In this document: positions 26,174-36,996 of the stretch, piece after piece
How positions within the stretch are numbered: the first letter of the stretch is position 1
Layout of the letters: every line of letters starts with the position of its first letter
Assembly: GCA_022393335.1 (NCBI GenBank)
Contig: JAJEKB010020941.1
Location: 717,863 to 781,862, forward strand
DNA: 64,000 nucleotides
Direction of reading: 5' to 3'
Source: Macrotrachela quadricornifera
Taxonomy: Eukaryota; Rotifera; Eurotatoria; Philodinida; Philodinidae
Program-made: the position numbers and the translations under genes
Notes under the pieces: model-generated
Databases searched by the model: none
What the model was told of the DNA's origin: nothing
The model's input: the letters and a program-made list of their open reading frames with translations, nothing else

Positions 26174-26529
26174 CAGTAACTTTTGGTGAAGTGAAATAAA
26201 CTACCAATATAGCAATAGTGATTGCCAGACTTATGAAGAGAGCAAACAAACCCACAAATTTTGCAATTTCATGCTTTCCCCAATATGAATATTTTCTAAG
26301 AAACAATATTCTATACATTATATGATAATTAAGTAGAAAAGAAAATAATATACAAATATATTGGAGTCGTTGATGAATTTTCTATTTTCTCAGTAACATT
26401 TCGAAATCTTGCCGAATTCGGTGGATTTTGTGTTGAGTTTTCATGTTGTTCATTGTCAACATGAAGATGTTGTTCAGTAACTGAATGTTCGCGTTGGATT
26501 GACTCATTATCCATGGAATTTTCATTCAT
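26174..26529 (-). CDS. Two 5' exons of a single-pass membrane protein, rest missing
   Basis: Exon 1 (26354-26529) starts at ATG 26529 and encodes a polar, Asn/Gln/His-rich N-terminus (MNENSMDNESIQREHSVTEQ). Exon 2 (26174-26295) encodes KYSYWGKHEIAK and then a membrane span, FVGLFALFISLAITIAIL. The 58-bp GT-AG intron joins in phase, the leftover TT plus A giving Leu. Exon 2 ends at a GTATGT donor in phase 1. The basic flank before the span and the polar N-terminus suggest a type II protein with a large outside C-terminus, as in bdelloid kelch or FG-GAP surface proteins (inferred). No downstream exon was found, so this may be a truncated gene. Confidence 0.6.
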
Positions 26530-26559
26530 CTATAGTAAAATAACAACAATTAACAAAAG

Positions 26560-27062
26560 ATAATTTTTAGAAAATAGCCATTGGTCTTGCGAGGATAGCT
26601 TCTCAACTGTTCAATCACTTTTGAGCTGAGACTATTCTTATTAGATAGTCCTCATTGAGTAATGAAAAATCTAAAACGTTTTGGACAACTGGATCATTCT
26701 GCTACACTTATGATTGATTTATTGACTTTTTGACCTTAAGGACGGTACTTCGAGAAAAATTGAATAATGGTTTTTTGAGTTGAAATTTTGTCAAAAAAAA
26801 CGTCTAATCATTCTAGAATATCCTAAAAGTTTCAGTCAAAACAAATCTTCTCTTCACAAAATATTCAATTTTTCTCAAATCACCTTGCACAAAGTCAGAA
26901 AGTCAATAAACTAGTCATAATACTAGGAGAATGGTCCACTTGGCCAAGCCGTTTTAGATTTTTTTATTACTCACTAAGGACTATCTAACGAAAATAGTCT
27001 CAGCTTAAAAGCGATTGAACAGTTGCGCACCTATCTTCGTAAAAATAGTTTTCTATAAGTTA
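26560..27062. mobile_element. Foldback/MITE element with arms of about 200 bp
   Basis: The left arm, about 26560-26770, and the right arm, about 26860-27062, are inverted copies. Both contain CAACTGTTCAATC, AGCTGAGACTATT, TTAGATAGTCCT and AAAATCTAAAACG in order on opposite strands. The loop is about 90 bp and no coding sequence is present. Confidence 0.75.
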
Positions 27063-27404
27063 CCTTTTGTATTACTGATTATGTCTTTTTAATTTAGAAA
27101 AAACTTGTAAATTTTTGACAAATAAGAAAATATCTAAAAAAAGATCAATTGATTTTGTAATTGTAATATAGAATTTTAAATGTTAAGAAAATCGTTATGT
27201 TTTTAAAAATACTATTGCAACATTATGTGCGAATCGTTTTTCAAGGAACATCATTTGTAAAAAGTTTGAACATTATTAAAACATAAAACATGGATGCTTA
27301 TTGCAAATATATGTGTAGAAAATAATCCGAACCAATTGAATTGCTCATAGCGCAAAACTCAAATAAAAATTTTCTCACGTTTTTTCACATCATTTGATAG
27401 AACT

Positions 27405-27560
27405 CGAGGTACTGATCAGGAATATCTACTTTTAAGCCTGATCAAATGCTTTCTTCAGGTCGAAAAATACGAAATAGTCGAAGGGGATGTCATTGTTTTC
27501 AAAAAAGCACATCTTTTTTAAAATATGGAAAATTTTCTACTTTCTTCTTGTTTTAACTTT
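27405..27560 (-). pseudogene. Reverse-transcriptase scrap
   Basis: A short minus-strand frame reads MCFFENNDIPFDYFVFFDLKKAFDQA-like sequence. FFDLKKAFD fits the palm motif A of non-LTR retrotransposon reverse transcriptases. It is bounded by stops and no other RT motif was found, so it is a small decayed LINE piece at best. Confidence 0.4.
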
Positions 27561-27562
27561 CT

Positions 27563-29380
27563 AAGTATAATTTTTTCAAATTCAGCATGAAAAACCGAAT
27601 ATAAAAAAAATGTTAAATCGACACCACCTCCAAAATCGTATTAGTGATGGCGTTTCGAATTGTACCGAATAAACCGTGTGGTTCAATTATGTAAACATAT
27701 GTAGTTTATCTATGGAAGTGGACTTGTCCCAAGGTCAAAGATAATTTTTAGACAATCAAAACGAGTTTTTTTTCATAGATTGAAAAACTTTTCGATGAAT
27801 TTATACAAGTTCTCTCAATATTTAAATTAACGAAGTCATGTAGTCTATAATTATTGTTTGCCTAGTTTAAAAATCGACATAGATCAACTTTTTGTGACTC
27901 GACTCGACCTGATTTGAGGTTTGGCCTATCTCAAATCGGACATTGTAGTCTAAGCCATCCAAGTTCTTATTGTAATTCTGTTAATCTTTTTCGTTCCTCT
28001 TTTCTCTCGACTAACAATGAAATGTTGCTTCAGTTTTTTTTCCCATGGTACTAAAGTCATCATTAATATTCGAACTTGAATTGGCAATTTATATTATAAG
28101 GATTTGTCTGAGTGAAATTGTTTCAAAAAAATGGGTACAACAAATGATGGAAAGAAAATGAGAAACTGAAAATAATAGAAATTAAAGTTTAATGACAATG
28201 TTAATGTAATAGCACTTCAGCTTGTTATGAAAATAGAACAACTACTAATATTCTCATTTTAGTATTTAATCTCTCTCAATTGTCTGCAGATTATATTTAT
28301 TTATTTTGAATTTTTTCAGTTTTAAATATAAAATAAAATTATCGAAAATGAATATATTTACTTTATTTTACAAGGGTAGAACTTTTGTTCACTTGAATAA
28401 ATGGTTTTAGTAATGAACAATGTAACAACGTTTTCACCATTTTTTTGTAATGGTTTGTGATCTAACTGTATGCTGCTTATATATCACGTCTAGAAGACGT
28501 CCTGGTTTGAATAAATCATATATAAGAAAATAAACATATCTCGTTGATATTTATTTTCTTTATTAACGGTTACGTTACATTAGGAGACACAAAAAGCAGT
28601 GGTATCAACACTACAGTTTCTTATAAAAGACTTAAAGACATTTTCTTTTTGTAAATATTAATGGTTTGTATGGTGCTGTTTAATTTTACAATATGTCATC
28701 ATTTTTCATCTGATATCATAATAATAAAGTTCTGATGTATTAAGGTTCGTATGAAGTCTATGAGAAACGGACCAAAAAATCAAATACTTTATGATTAGCT
28801 AAAAAAATGTTGTGTTTTACAGAGATTTTTTTCTGATAATTTTTTTTAAAGAAAGCTCAGTGTGAGACAGGAAAATAGAAGAATCAGGATAGACATACTG
28901 AGTCAAAAGTTAAAAGAAGTGCACTTTCCAGAGTTTAGACGTCTAGAATACTCTCAAAAGAGTAATACAAAAGTCACCACTACGCTCAGTACTTTATGTG
29001 TTACAACATAGCGAGGTCGAGATCGTGACAGTTTCAAGTCGTATAAGTAGTGCTGACAAGGTGCGGAGTTGTGTGACAGCATTCTGAACATATTGAAACT
29101 TTATTCTTATTATACAAGATAAAAAATGACGAAATATTGTAGAACTACTTTTGGTATGTCCTAAGTACATTTATTCTATATGCATATGTATATATCAATT
29201 ACATTACATACCCATGTTAAACAATTGTCCTCAATAATTTAAGCAACATAATCACAAAGTCATCATTACTGAATCAATTATTTCGATTGATTTGATTATA
29301 ATCGATTCAATATTTGGCGTGAAAAATCAATTGTAGTCAAATGAATCGAAAGAATCGATTGTGTAATGATGATTATTTGG
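27563..29380. other. Intergenic, nothing recognised
   Basis: AT-rich sequence without a supported gene, and no clear inverted repeat was noticed. Confidence 0.4.
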
Positions 29381-29384
29381 GTAC

Positions 29385-29815
29385 CATGAATTTCGCCGTA
29401 CTGACTTTCGACAATTGTCAAAAGTTGTGTTTTTGTAAAATTTCTGGATGTAAACAGAGTGGACCTTTGGCAATAGCCAATAGTTCAGTTTTGATAATTA
29501 TTAGACATTTTAAAAAATATTGGTCAACTGATTAATATACAAGCTGGTTAATAGACAGAATACTCAATATGCATTTAATCTCTCTTTCATCTCGTGTTCA
29601 TGCTAAATATATTTCATACTGCTTGTCCTACACTCTACTTGCTAGTCATGCTGCCTCTCTTACAAACCACTTGCTCTAATTACCAAACAGAACTATTGGC
29701 TTTTGTCAAAGGTTCACGCTGTTTACGGCCGAAAATCTTACAAAAACACAACTTTTGACAATTGCCAAAAATCAAGTGCGAAAGACAGCACGGCGAAATT
29801 CGCATTTCCCAATTA
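29385..29815. mobile_element. MITE with arms of about 105-120 bp
   Basis: The left arm contains GAATTTCGCCGTACTG, GACAATTGTCAAAAGTTGTG and GGCAATAGCCAATAG. The right arm, read inverted, contains GAATTTCGCCGTGCTG, GGCAATTGTCAAAAGTTGTG and GACAAAAGCCAATAG at matching distances. About 200 bp of unrelated sequence separates the arms. There is no coding capacity, and target duplications were not resolved. Confidence 0.75.
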
Positions 29816-30101
29816 TTTCTACTTCAACAGCTGATTTAAATTGTATGATTATGATCGGTTAAAAATTGATTATTTTGTCATTATTGTAGGAAATTTTGAG
29901 TTCCCGTTCAACTGTTCAATAATTTTAAATAAAAACTAAAAAAAAAAAATTCGATTTTTGCTAAGTCATTCATTGAAAATAATCCTAAATAAAAAAACAT
30001 ATTTTTGTTGAATTTTCTATTTGAAATCTAACTAAATAAGTTTGATTATCTAATGAATGAATCTTCCGAGGTATCAAAAAGCTTTTGAGCACAAATTTTG
30101 T

Positions 30102-30558
30102 CTATAAGTGGAGAATATATCAACTAGAAAAAGCCTAAGGAGATATGGAACCAAGTTGAGATTTAGCTGAGATACCGACTTTTTACTATAGTTTTCCTAT
30201 GATATCTCATTTCTCCTATAAAATCAAAGTTTCGATTTTTGACGTGAAACTTTGTCCATATTAAGACCTTAACTAGAGCAGCTTATCTACAAAGTTTCAG
30301 AATTTATAGACTAAGCATTTTGAAAATATGAGTTTGTTAACATAAATGCAGTTTTTAACGGATATTGTTGTATATATGAATATTTTGAAAACATTATAAT
30401 ATGGACAAAGTTTCACGTCAAAAGTCGAAACTTTGATTTTATAGGAAAAATGAGATATCATAGGAAAACTATAGTAAAAAGCCGGTATCTCAGCTAAATC
30501 TCAACTTGGTTCCATATCTTCTTAAGCTTTTTCTAGTTGATATATTCTCCACTTATAG
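30102..30558. mobile_element. Foldback MITE with highly similar arms of about 160 bp
   Basis: The left arm is 30102-30263 and the right arm about 30397-30558. The element begins CTATAAGTGGAGAATATATC and ends with its inverse. The arms are nearly identical, including GATATCTCAT, ATCAAAGTTTCGA and GACGTGAAACTTTGTCCATA. High arm identity points to a recent origin or strong pairing. Confidence 0.85.
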
Positions 30559-30837
30559 GTAAAATTCGGGCTCAGAAGCTATTTGACATCTCTGAAGGTT
30601 CTCTCGTAAGTAAATTATTGGAAACCGACTGATAAATGAAACGATTTTTCCTAAGCAAAGAAACATAAATATCAAAGCAAAAAAATGTAATTCTACAGTT
30701 ATTGTACTAATAAAACTTTTGTTAGTTTTCGTAGTCTTTCTATTATTCTTTTTTAATTCAGTGGTATATATTCTGCTAGTGGAAATGGTTTGTGAAACTT
30801 CAACCCAATATCCATACCGATAATATGTTTTCAAATA

Positions 30838-31401
30838 CAGGATAACCCAGAAGACATTTTATCGAATATGAAATTGAATATTTTCATTAAAGTTACAGCA
30901 ATTGAGCTGACTTTCTTATACGTGATAGACACATGTTCAAGGTTTATATCCATAAAGACACGTCTAGAGAGATCCTTTCTCAAATATTACGATGGCCCTC
31001 ACCCTCAAATTTTATTTTTTCATATATAGGAAAAAAATAATATGTTCAACAAAGGTTTTCTCTAGGCATGCCTTTATGAATATAAACCTTGAACCGGCAC
31101 CCTCGCGAGCGGGGGGTTATACGCTCCTCAATAATTGGAAAATTTTCCTTTTTTTTTCAGCGACGTGAACAGATTTGAAACAAATTCTATGTTTTTTTTT
31201 AAATTTTGCTCAAAATACTCTTTTACATCTCCAAAAAATTTTACATCCTTTCAAAACCCGCTACATTCTCCAATCTTAGATCTTTCGCGCGGACACTGCC
31301 TTGAACATGTCTCTATCATCAATAAAAAGATCATCTCATTTGCTATAGCTGTAATGAAGATGTTCAATTTTTTTTCGGTAAAGTAACTTGTACCATCCCG
31401 A
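30838..31401. mobile_element. Decayed relative of the 34.65-kb TA-flanked MITE
   Basis: It begins TACAGGATAACCCAGAAG and contains TTTATATCCATAAAGACACG, TCTAGAGAGATCC and the inverse CTTTATGAATATAAACC, all matching inner parts of the element at 34654-35223. The ends are diverged, so the boundaries are approximate. Confidence 0.5.
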
Positions 31402-33430
31402 TATATTCTTTGAAGAAGTTGAAACAATAGTGCAGTTCAATTTTCTGCTCTGATCAGGTCTGAGAATAGGGTGTTTTTGAAAAAAAAGATTAACATTTAT
31501 AAGTACCAATATCCTAAACCATATACTTATCAACATTTTTATTTGAACGAATCAATTAAAATGGATTCCCAATAACTTTAATTTTAACAAAGAGTTTTCG
31601 AGAATTCTGTGTATGTGTTGGTATGAGTTCTGAATGTTAGTGAAATCTTCATTTTCATAGACCATACTAATTCAACCCTTACACTGACACCCTAAATTTG
31701 AAGTAAACTCTCAACAACTGATATTTATATAAAAAAACGTGTTGAAAAAAGATGAGGAAACTTACTTGAAAACGAAAAATATTAAAAAAAAACCTTGAAA
31801 AATCAATACAGATCAAGTATTAAAGAAGAAAAAAACAAGAAAAAGAAAATATTGTATTGGATCATTCTCGATGAAAAAAGATATGCATTCAAGCATGACA
31901 TTAAAACAAAAAATATAGGTGAAATATACATTCATTATGGTGATACTTTCATACTGACAAAAGAGAACGAAAAGAGAAAATGCATACGCTATAGCTTCAT
32001 AAAAAATCATCCTATCTTATATATTCATGCTTAGTCATTATTAGAAATTATTCAGTAATGGTAATTTCTGCTTACAACGGAGCCACCTGAAATATTCAAC
32101 GCTGATTCTCTTCATTCGCCACGAGCACTTTGATATAGGGCATCTAAATAGTAAAAAGCCTAAAAAAATTTGTGCCCACGACTCTTTCTTAAAAATTTCG
32201 GCCCAATTTTCTATTTTTCCCAGCTAAAATGGCCAAAAGGAGGGTAATGGATTTTGTAACAAAATAGGTCCTATTTGAGAATCATAAGAAAACTCACATT
32301 AATTAAATATAATCACAAAGATAATTAATTCTAGTATTTAACTAGATTATAATTTTCCTATTGATTTAACCATATAGATACCACACAATATAGAAGACAT
32401 AGAAAATACAGTATAACACTTGGCTTGCATAACTTCGATCTCTATTCTTTCAAAAGACTTCGTCACCATTTTTTCTACATAAGTTGCCCTTACTATGTCC
32501 TTCAAAAATGCCCAAACATTACGTTTTCAAATGCTTGCCTTCTAGATTTCTATAATACCACACTGGTCCTCATAGGTCACTTATATACGATTTCAGGAGG
32601 TGATTCAGTTCGATATCCACTCTTTGAAGACATTCTATTCCTGTTTTTTTTCACTATTATTTCTACTATGATTTTAAAAAATACCGAAGACGGCCTTTTA
32701 TATCCTTTTAAAATAACGTAAATTTCAATGGCACATGATGAAATAAGAAGGATAAAGTCCAATTCAGACAAGGGACCATTTTGTCCTCTTATGAGCCCTC
32801 CCCTACTTTATATTCGAATGATTACTTTTGAGACACCTTGTATTATCTAATTTCTAGAATCATTTATGGAAAACGGTCATTTTTGATATTTGAAATAACT
32901 GATAGAATTAGTCCGTAAAACAATAGATTCATGTATTGAGAATAGTACTAATTGGAATACATAAGGAGTGAGAAAGCAAACAAAAAGAAGTAGTTAGAGT
33001 TAAAAGTGTGAATTTGAAAAAATTAAATAGTACTATGAGAAAAGTTTTACACTTGCTAATTTTTTTTAAAAATGTTTCTGGTGTTTTGCTCCTTTTATAG
33101 TATCTGATACCCTGCAGTGCACAATTCTGTCTGCTTCACTGACATCAAGTGACATGTAATGCAAAGTGAACATTATTTATAGTGAACCTTTTGAATCAAT
33201 GAAAATTTTTATTTATTTATATGAACAATGTGAAATGAAGGATAATTTCTAGAATAATAATGGTTCGATTTGATGAAAAGTCCATGTCATTTTATTAAAA
33301 TTCTTGAGTCTTTTGTGTTTAATTCGCATTGGATTAGGTTGCTGATTTGATTATGAGTAAGTTGTAAATTAATCAATGTCTAGAATTAAATTAAAAATAA
33401 GAATATAACATGAGAAAAAGAACATTTTAC
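31402..33430. other. Intergenic, with dispersed repeat copy B at 32070-32240
   Basis: The only recognised feature is the inverted, diverged copy of the repeat at 13095-13270. A terminus-like TTTTGAGACACCTTGTA near 32830 resembles a mariner-type end, but I found no partner. Confidence 0.4.
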
Positions 33431-34165
33431 TTTATTAGTTTTTAGAATATCTGCAAATTGTCGAACGCCCGTATCTCCAATTTGATTTTCCGAAAGATTC
33501 AATATGGTGAGTGTCTATATATAAAATTGAAGATGGTAAGATGAATCTAGGGAGAAAGAAAGTATGTGCGTTTAAAAATAGATATTTATTGTACGCTTGA
33601 ATGTTTTCTTTTATGAGATATCTATGGAAGATTTGTTTCGTTTTATTTTGTAGCTACTCAAATTCGTTCAGTTTTTCTTTTAATCTTAGGAAATAATATT
33701 TCTTATGTATGTATGAAAATTGTCTTTTCAGAATTTTGGAAGCAATGATTAGTATCCAAATGATTTTGTGAATTTTTCGAAAAAATATAACAGAGATTAT
33801 ATGAGAAAATATCTTACTGTGTTGTGTTGTAAACCATATGCAATATTTCCTGCACCATGATTTGTGATTTTATTGAAGGACAAATCCAATTCGGTTAGAG
33901 TCTATTAGATGACAAAGAAAGCAAAGAAAATCACACATTATTGTTTCGTAATAAATCGATTAAACAGTAAGTTCCTTCCTCTCCAATTTTATTTTCTTAA
34001 AGTTTCAGCTTAGTTTTAGTCTATATAATTATCGATATCGACATGTGTATGATATTATTGATAAATTCTTTTATCTTGTTATCAATTAAAGAATCAACAG
34101 GATATTGTAAACCTCTGTTTTCAATTGAGTTCATGTTTTAAATTCAATAAAGAGAGTGTCTAAGT
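33431..34165 (-). pseudogene. Decaying LRR exon array
   Basis: On the minus strand four LRR exons of the same type as the 8.3-kb gene can be read. One at about 33431-33518 gives TLTILNLSENQIGDTGVRQF. One at about 33815-33900 gives TLTELDLSFNKITNHGAGNI. Both have AG before the Thr codon and GTAA after the last codon. Two more, at about 33965-34025 (TKTKLKL, stop, ENKIGEEG) and 34085-34165 (TLSLLNLKHELN, then a frameshift into ENRGLQYP), are broken. Spacing is irregular, with introns of roughly 80-300 bp. A start, an end and further repeats are not visible, so this is most likely a gene remnant. Confidence 0.65.
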
Positions 34166-34196
34166 AAAGAAAAAATTGAGATGAAACAAATACTGA

Positions 34197-34636
34197 CAAT
34201 AGACGTGTTTGTACTGTCCGCGAGAAAAATAGCACATATTCGAGTCAAATGAAAGATCTCGCCGTCAAACTAACAAGGTTAAAATATTAGCTGCCATTCG
34301 CTTGTCTCGAGGGAGATTTTTAAATTTTAAATTTAGATATAGATATGAATCGAGAAAGGTTTTCTCTACTGTTATAAGGGCAAAGCATAGTGTTGTTCGG
34401 GCCATATGAAAGAGGGACCCTACAAACCCTATAATCAATCCGAAGAACACTATGTTTCGCCCTTATAATAGTAGAGAAAACCTTTCTGGATTCATATTTA
34501 TACCTAAATTTAAAAATCTCCTTCGAGACAAGCCAATAGCAGCTAATATTTTTACCTTGTTAGTTTGGCGATAAGATCTTTCATTTGACTCGGATATGTG
34601 CTATTTTTCTTGCGCACAGTACAAAGACGTCTATTG
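34197..34636. mobile_element. Foldback MITE with arms of about 195 bp
   Basis: It begins CAATAGACGTGTTTGTACTG and ends CAGTACAAAGACGTCTATTG. The arms (about 34197-34397 and 34443-34636) share ATAGCACATAT, TCAAATGAAAGATC, CTAACAAGGT and AGGTTTTCTCTACT on opposite strands. There is no coding capacity. Confidence 0.85.
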
Positions 34637-34653
34637 TGAGTGGAAAACTTATA

Positions 34654-35223
34654 CAGGGTGATCCAAAAATCAGGCAACCGACAGAACAAGATTGAATATC
34701 TCCCTTACGACTCGATCAAAGGAGCTGATTTTTTCATCAGTTCAAGAGGCATGTATAAGCTTTATATCAATAAAGACATGTCTAGGGAGACCCTTCGGAA
34801 AGTGTCACTATTGACCTCAACAAGAATAATTTTCGACTTTTGCATAGATAGAAAGACAAAAAATATACTTAATAGAGAGTTTCTCTAGACGTGTCTTTAT
34901 GGATATTAAACTTGCACATGCCACTATTATTGGAAAAAAATCTAGTTCATTCGGGCGAGCTGTAATGGAGGTATTCAATTTTTATTCTGATAAACTAACT
35001 CTTTGGCCACCACATGTATTCTTTTTTTTTTCTATCTACGAAAAAGTAAAATTTTCTTGTTAAGGTTAATAGTGACACTACGAAAGATCTCTCCAGAGAT
35101 ACCTTTATGGATATAAAGCTTATACATGCCTCTAGAACTGGTAAAAAAAATCACCTTTTTTGCTTGAGCCATAAAAGAGATATTCAATTTTTTTGTCGGT
35201 TGCGTGATTTTTGGATCATCCTG
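34654..35223. mobile_element. TA-flanked mariner-type MITE
   Basis: The ends are CAGGGTGATCCAAAAATCAG and, inverted, CAGGATGATCCAAAAATCAC, each next to TA, the Tc1/mariner target. Inner segments repeat within the element in both orientations (TTTATGGATAT...AAGCTT, GTGTCACTATT). It lies 18 bp from the previous foldback element. The decayed copy at 30838-31401 belongs to the same family. Confidence 0.8.
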
Positions 35224-35616
35224 TAAAATCCAGAGATTTTTTACTCACTATGGAAACAGTGTAGATCGGGTGAAAAACAAAAGATTTAAATCTAATACAA
35301 TGTATATAATACCTATTAATCACATTTCTTTCCCTTACTCTCATCACTTATTTTTATAATAAACGTCTTTAGACGCCATAAAAATAGCATATTTCAAGTA
35401 AAAAGCAACTTTTTCGAAAAACGAATGAAAGCAATTAATCTCTTATCGTATCTACCCATGTGTAATAACAAATGTGATTCATATCACTTCCAAATGAGCT
35501 ATGTTCTTATGACGTCAATTTATATTTTGTAAAATACCGTTTATTATTATATATTCTTGCTTGGTCGCAGATAAGAACATAAAGTCACCTTTCCTTTCTC
35601 TGCAATCAAACACAAA

Positions 35617-36543
35617 ATGTTTGGATTATTGTTAGTTCTACTGTTGACTATTGACAGTGGTGTTGCTCTCAATTATAGAAAATGTTCTGTTTCGTCTATT
35701 CCGATTGGTCAACCATTACATATTTCTGATGGGCAATGTCAAGAACGCGTCTCATCAGGGTAATAATAAAATGCCGAAATAATAACCGAAAACCGAAGTG
35801 ACCGAAAAAATGCTGATTGGTTGACTTAAAAATCTGATTGATTATCATTCACAAATGACCAATCAGCGTTTTTCGGTCACTTCGGTTTTCGGTTATTATT
35901 TCGGCCTTTTATTATTACCCGTCTCATCATCTAGTTGCTCTGTTGAACTCGAATATCGATACATCAAAAGAGGTTTAACGCGGAGTTTTATATGTATAGT
36001 TCGAGCAATGATTATATATTCATCTCGCCACCATCACACTTTACTTATACAATCAAGTATGCATGTTCAAAAGGAACTGATCGTGTTCTCTCATATGCTC
36101 AAGACCGAGTGAATGAAATGGTCGGGTGTGCTTACAATGTCACGCATATAAATGCTCAAATCGTAGCACTTATTGAGGATCATTTCTATTTTGGCTCGAT
36201 TTCATCTTACAACATGAACAATCAGATATTTCGATGTTCGCCTGGTGAAAAGTGTGTTTGGGATTATAATACATTAGAAAAAAAGATTAAATGGCGTGGT
36301 TGTAAGAGAGAGAATATGCCCTTTGTGAGTGTATACGACTCAGGATCTTTTAGCTCTTTGTCGTTCGTATGCATTCATACTTTATGCAACAATGAGGAAA
36401 CATTCAGACAAATCATAACTATTTTGGGCAACAATAGTGTGACAGATTCCAATGGACGAATGATTGCTCTAGGGATAAAGAGAATGACTCCTTGTCTTTT
36501 GATAATATTTGCTCTAATTTTTGTATCCATCGTTTATTTTTAA
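35617..36543 (+). pseudogene. Ly6/uPAR-like surface protein, interrupted by a MITE and a frameshift
   Basis: ATG 35617 opens a good signal peptide (MFGLLLVLLLTIDSGVALNY). The frame reaches a stop (GGG TAA) created by the MITE at 35758-35920. Across the insertion the same frame goes on with SSSCSVELEYRYIKR. A one-base shift near 35965-35985 leads into the last frame, which runs to 36543. That part has the Cys-rich pattern of three-finger proteins: FRCSPGEKC, WRGCKRE, and CIHTLCNN, whose Cys-x4-Cys-Asn ending is the Ly6 signature. It ends in a hydrophobic tail, CLLIIFALIFVSIVYF, consistent with a GPI signal. It was probably a GPI-anchored surface protein; the ligand is unknown. Family confidence is moderate. 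Confidence 0.65.
35758..35920. mobile_element. MULE-like MITE with a perfect 9-bp target duplication
   Basis: The element begins GGGTAATAATAAAATGCCGA and ends with an almost perfect inverse (TCGGCCTTTTATTATTACCC). It is flanked on both sides by GTCTCATCA (35749-35757 and 35921-35929). A 9-bp duplication is typical of Mutator-like elements. Its inner arms, ACCGAAAACCGAAGTGACCG and inverse, make the whole 163 bp a near hairpin. Confidence 0.9.
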
Positions 36544-36932
36544 AATTCATTCAGGAAAAGAATCAGACCATTAACGGACTATCGTATACATGTTGATGAG
36601 TTTATATCAAATAGAAAGCTATTTTATTGGTTTACTAGAATTTTGTTTCTCTATTTCCTATGAGAATTTAGAAAACATGTACGATTTTTATTGTCAAATT
36701 TTGACTGACAAAACAGCTATATACTTATCAACTACACCTACGATACATGTTAGAATGTTTCTTTGCTTTTTATTTCGCTAACACAGTACAAATAATTAAT
36801 GGACGATTCACAAGTCTTGAGCCCTATTAGAAAAATTGTTGTTTCTCCCTCATAACAAATCCAAAGGAAACTTTGGTGTATGATTCTTTGTAATATATCG
36901 AACACTATGTTAAATTTTCATGTCTTACTCTA

Positions 36933-36996
36933 CAGCTGGGCACGTCAAGTCTGGCTTGACTTGTGACTTGAAAAACACCTGACTTGCCCAGCTCTG
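36933..36996. mobile_element. Very short hAT-end-like inverted pair
   Basis: CAGCTGGGCACGTCAAGT at the left and, inverted, CAGAGCTGGGCAAGTCAGG at the right resemble hAT termini. The unit is only 64 bp and no 8-bp duplication is visible, so it may be a remnant. Confidence 0.35.

Noticed and set aside
31795..32034. Lys-rich open frame of 79 codons
   Set aside because: A-rich composition explains the open frame; no domain, splice site or neighbour supports it.
34265..34450. Minus-strand open frame of 61 codons
   Set aside because: Lies wholly inside the arm and loop of the foldback element at 34197-34636; no protein-like composition.
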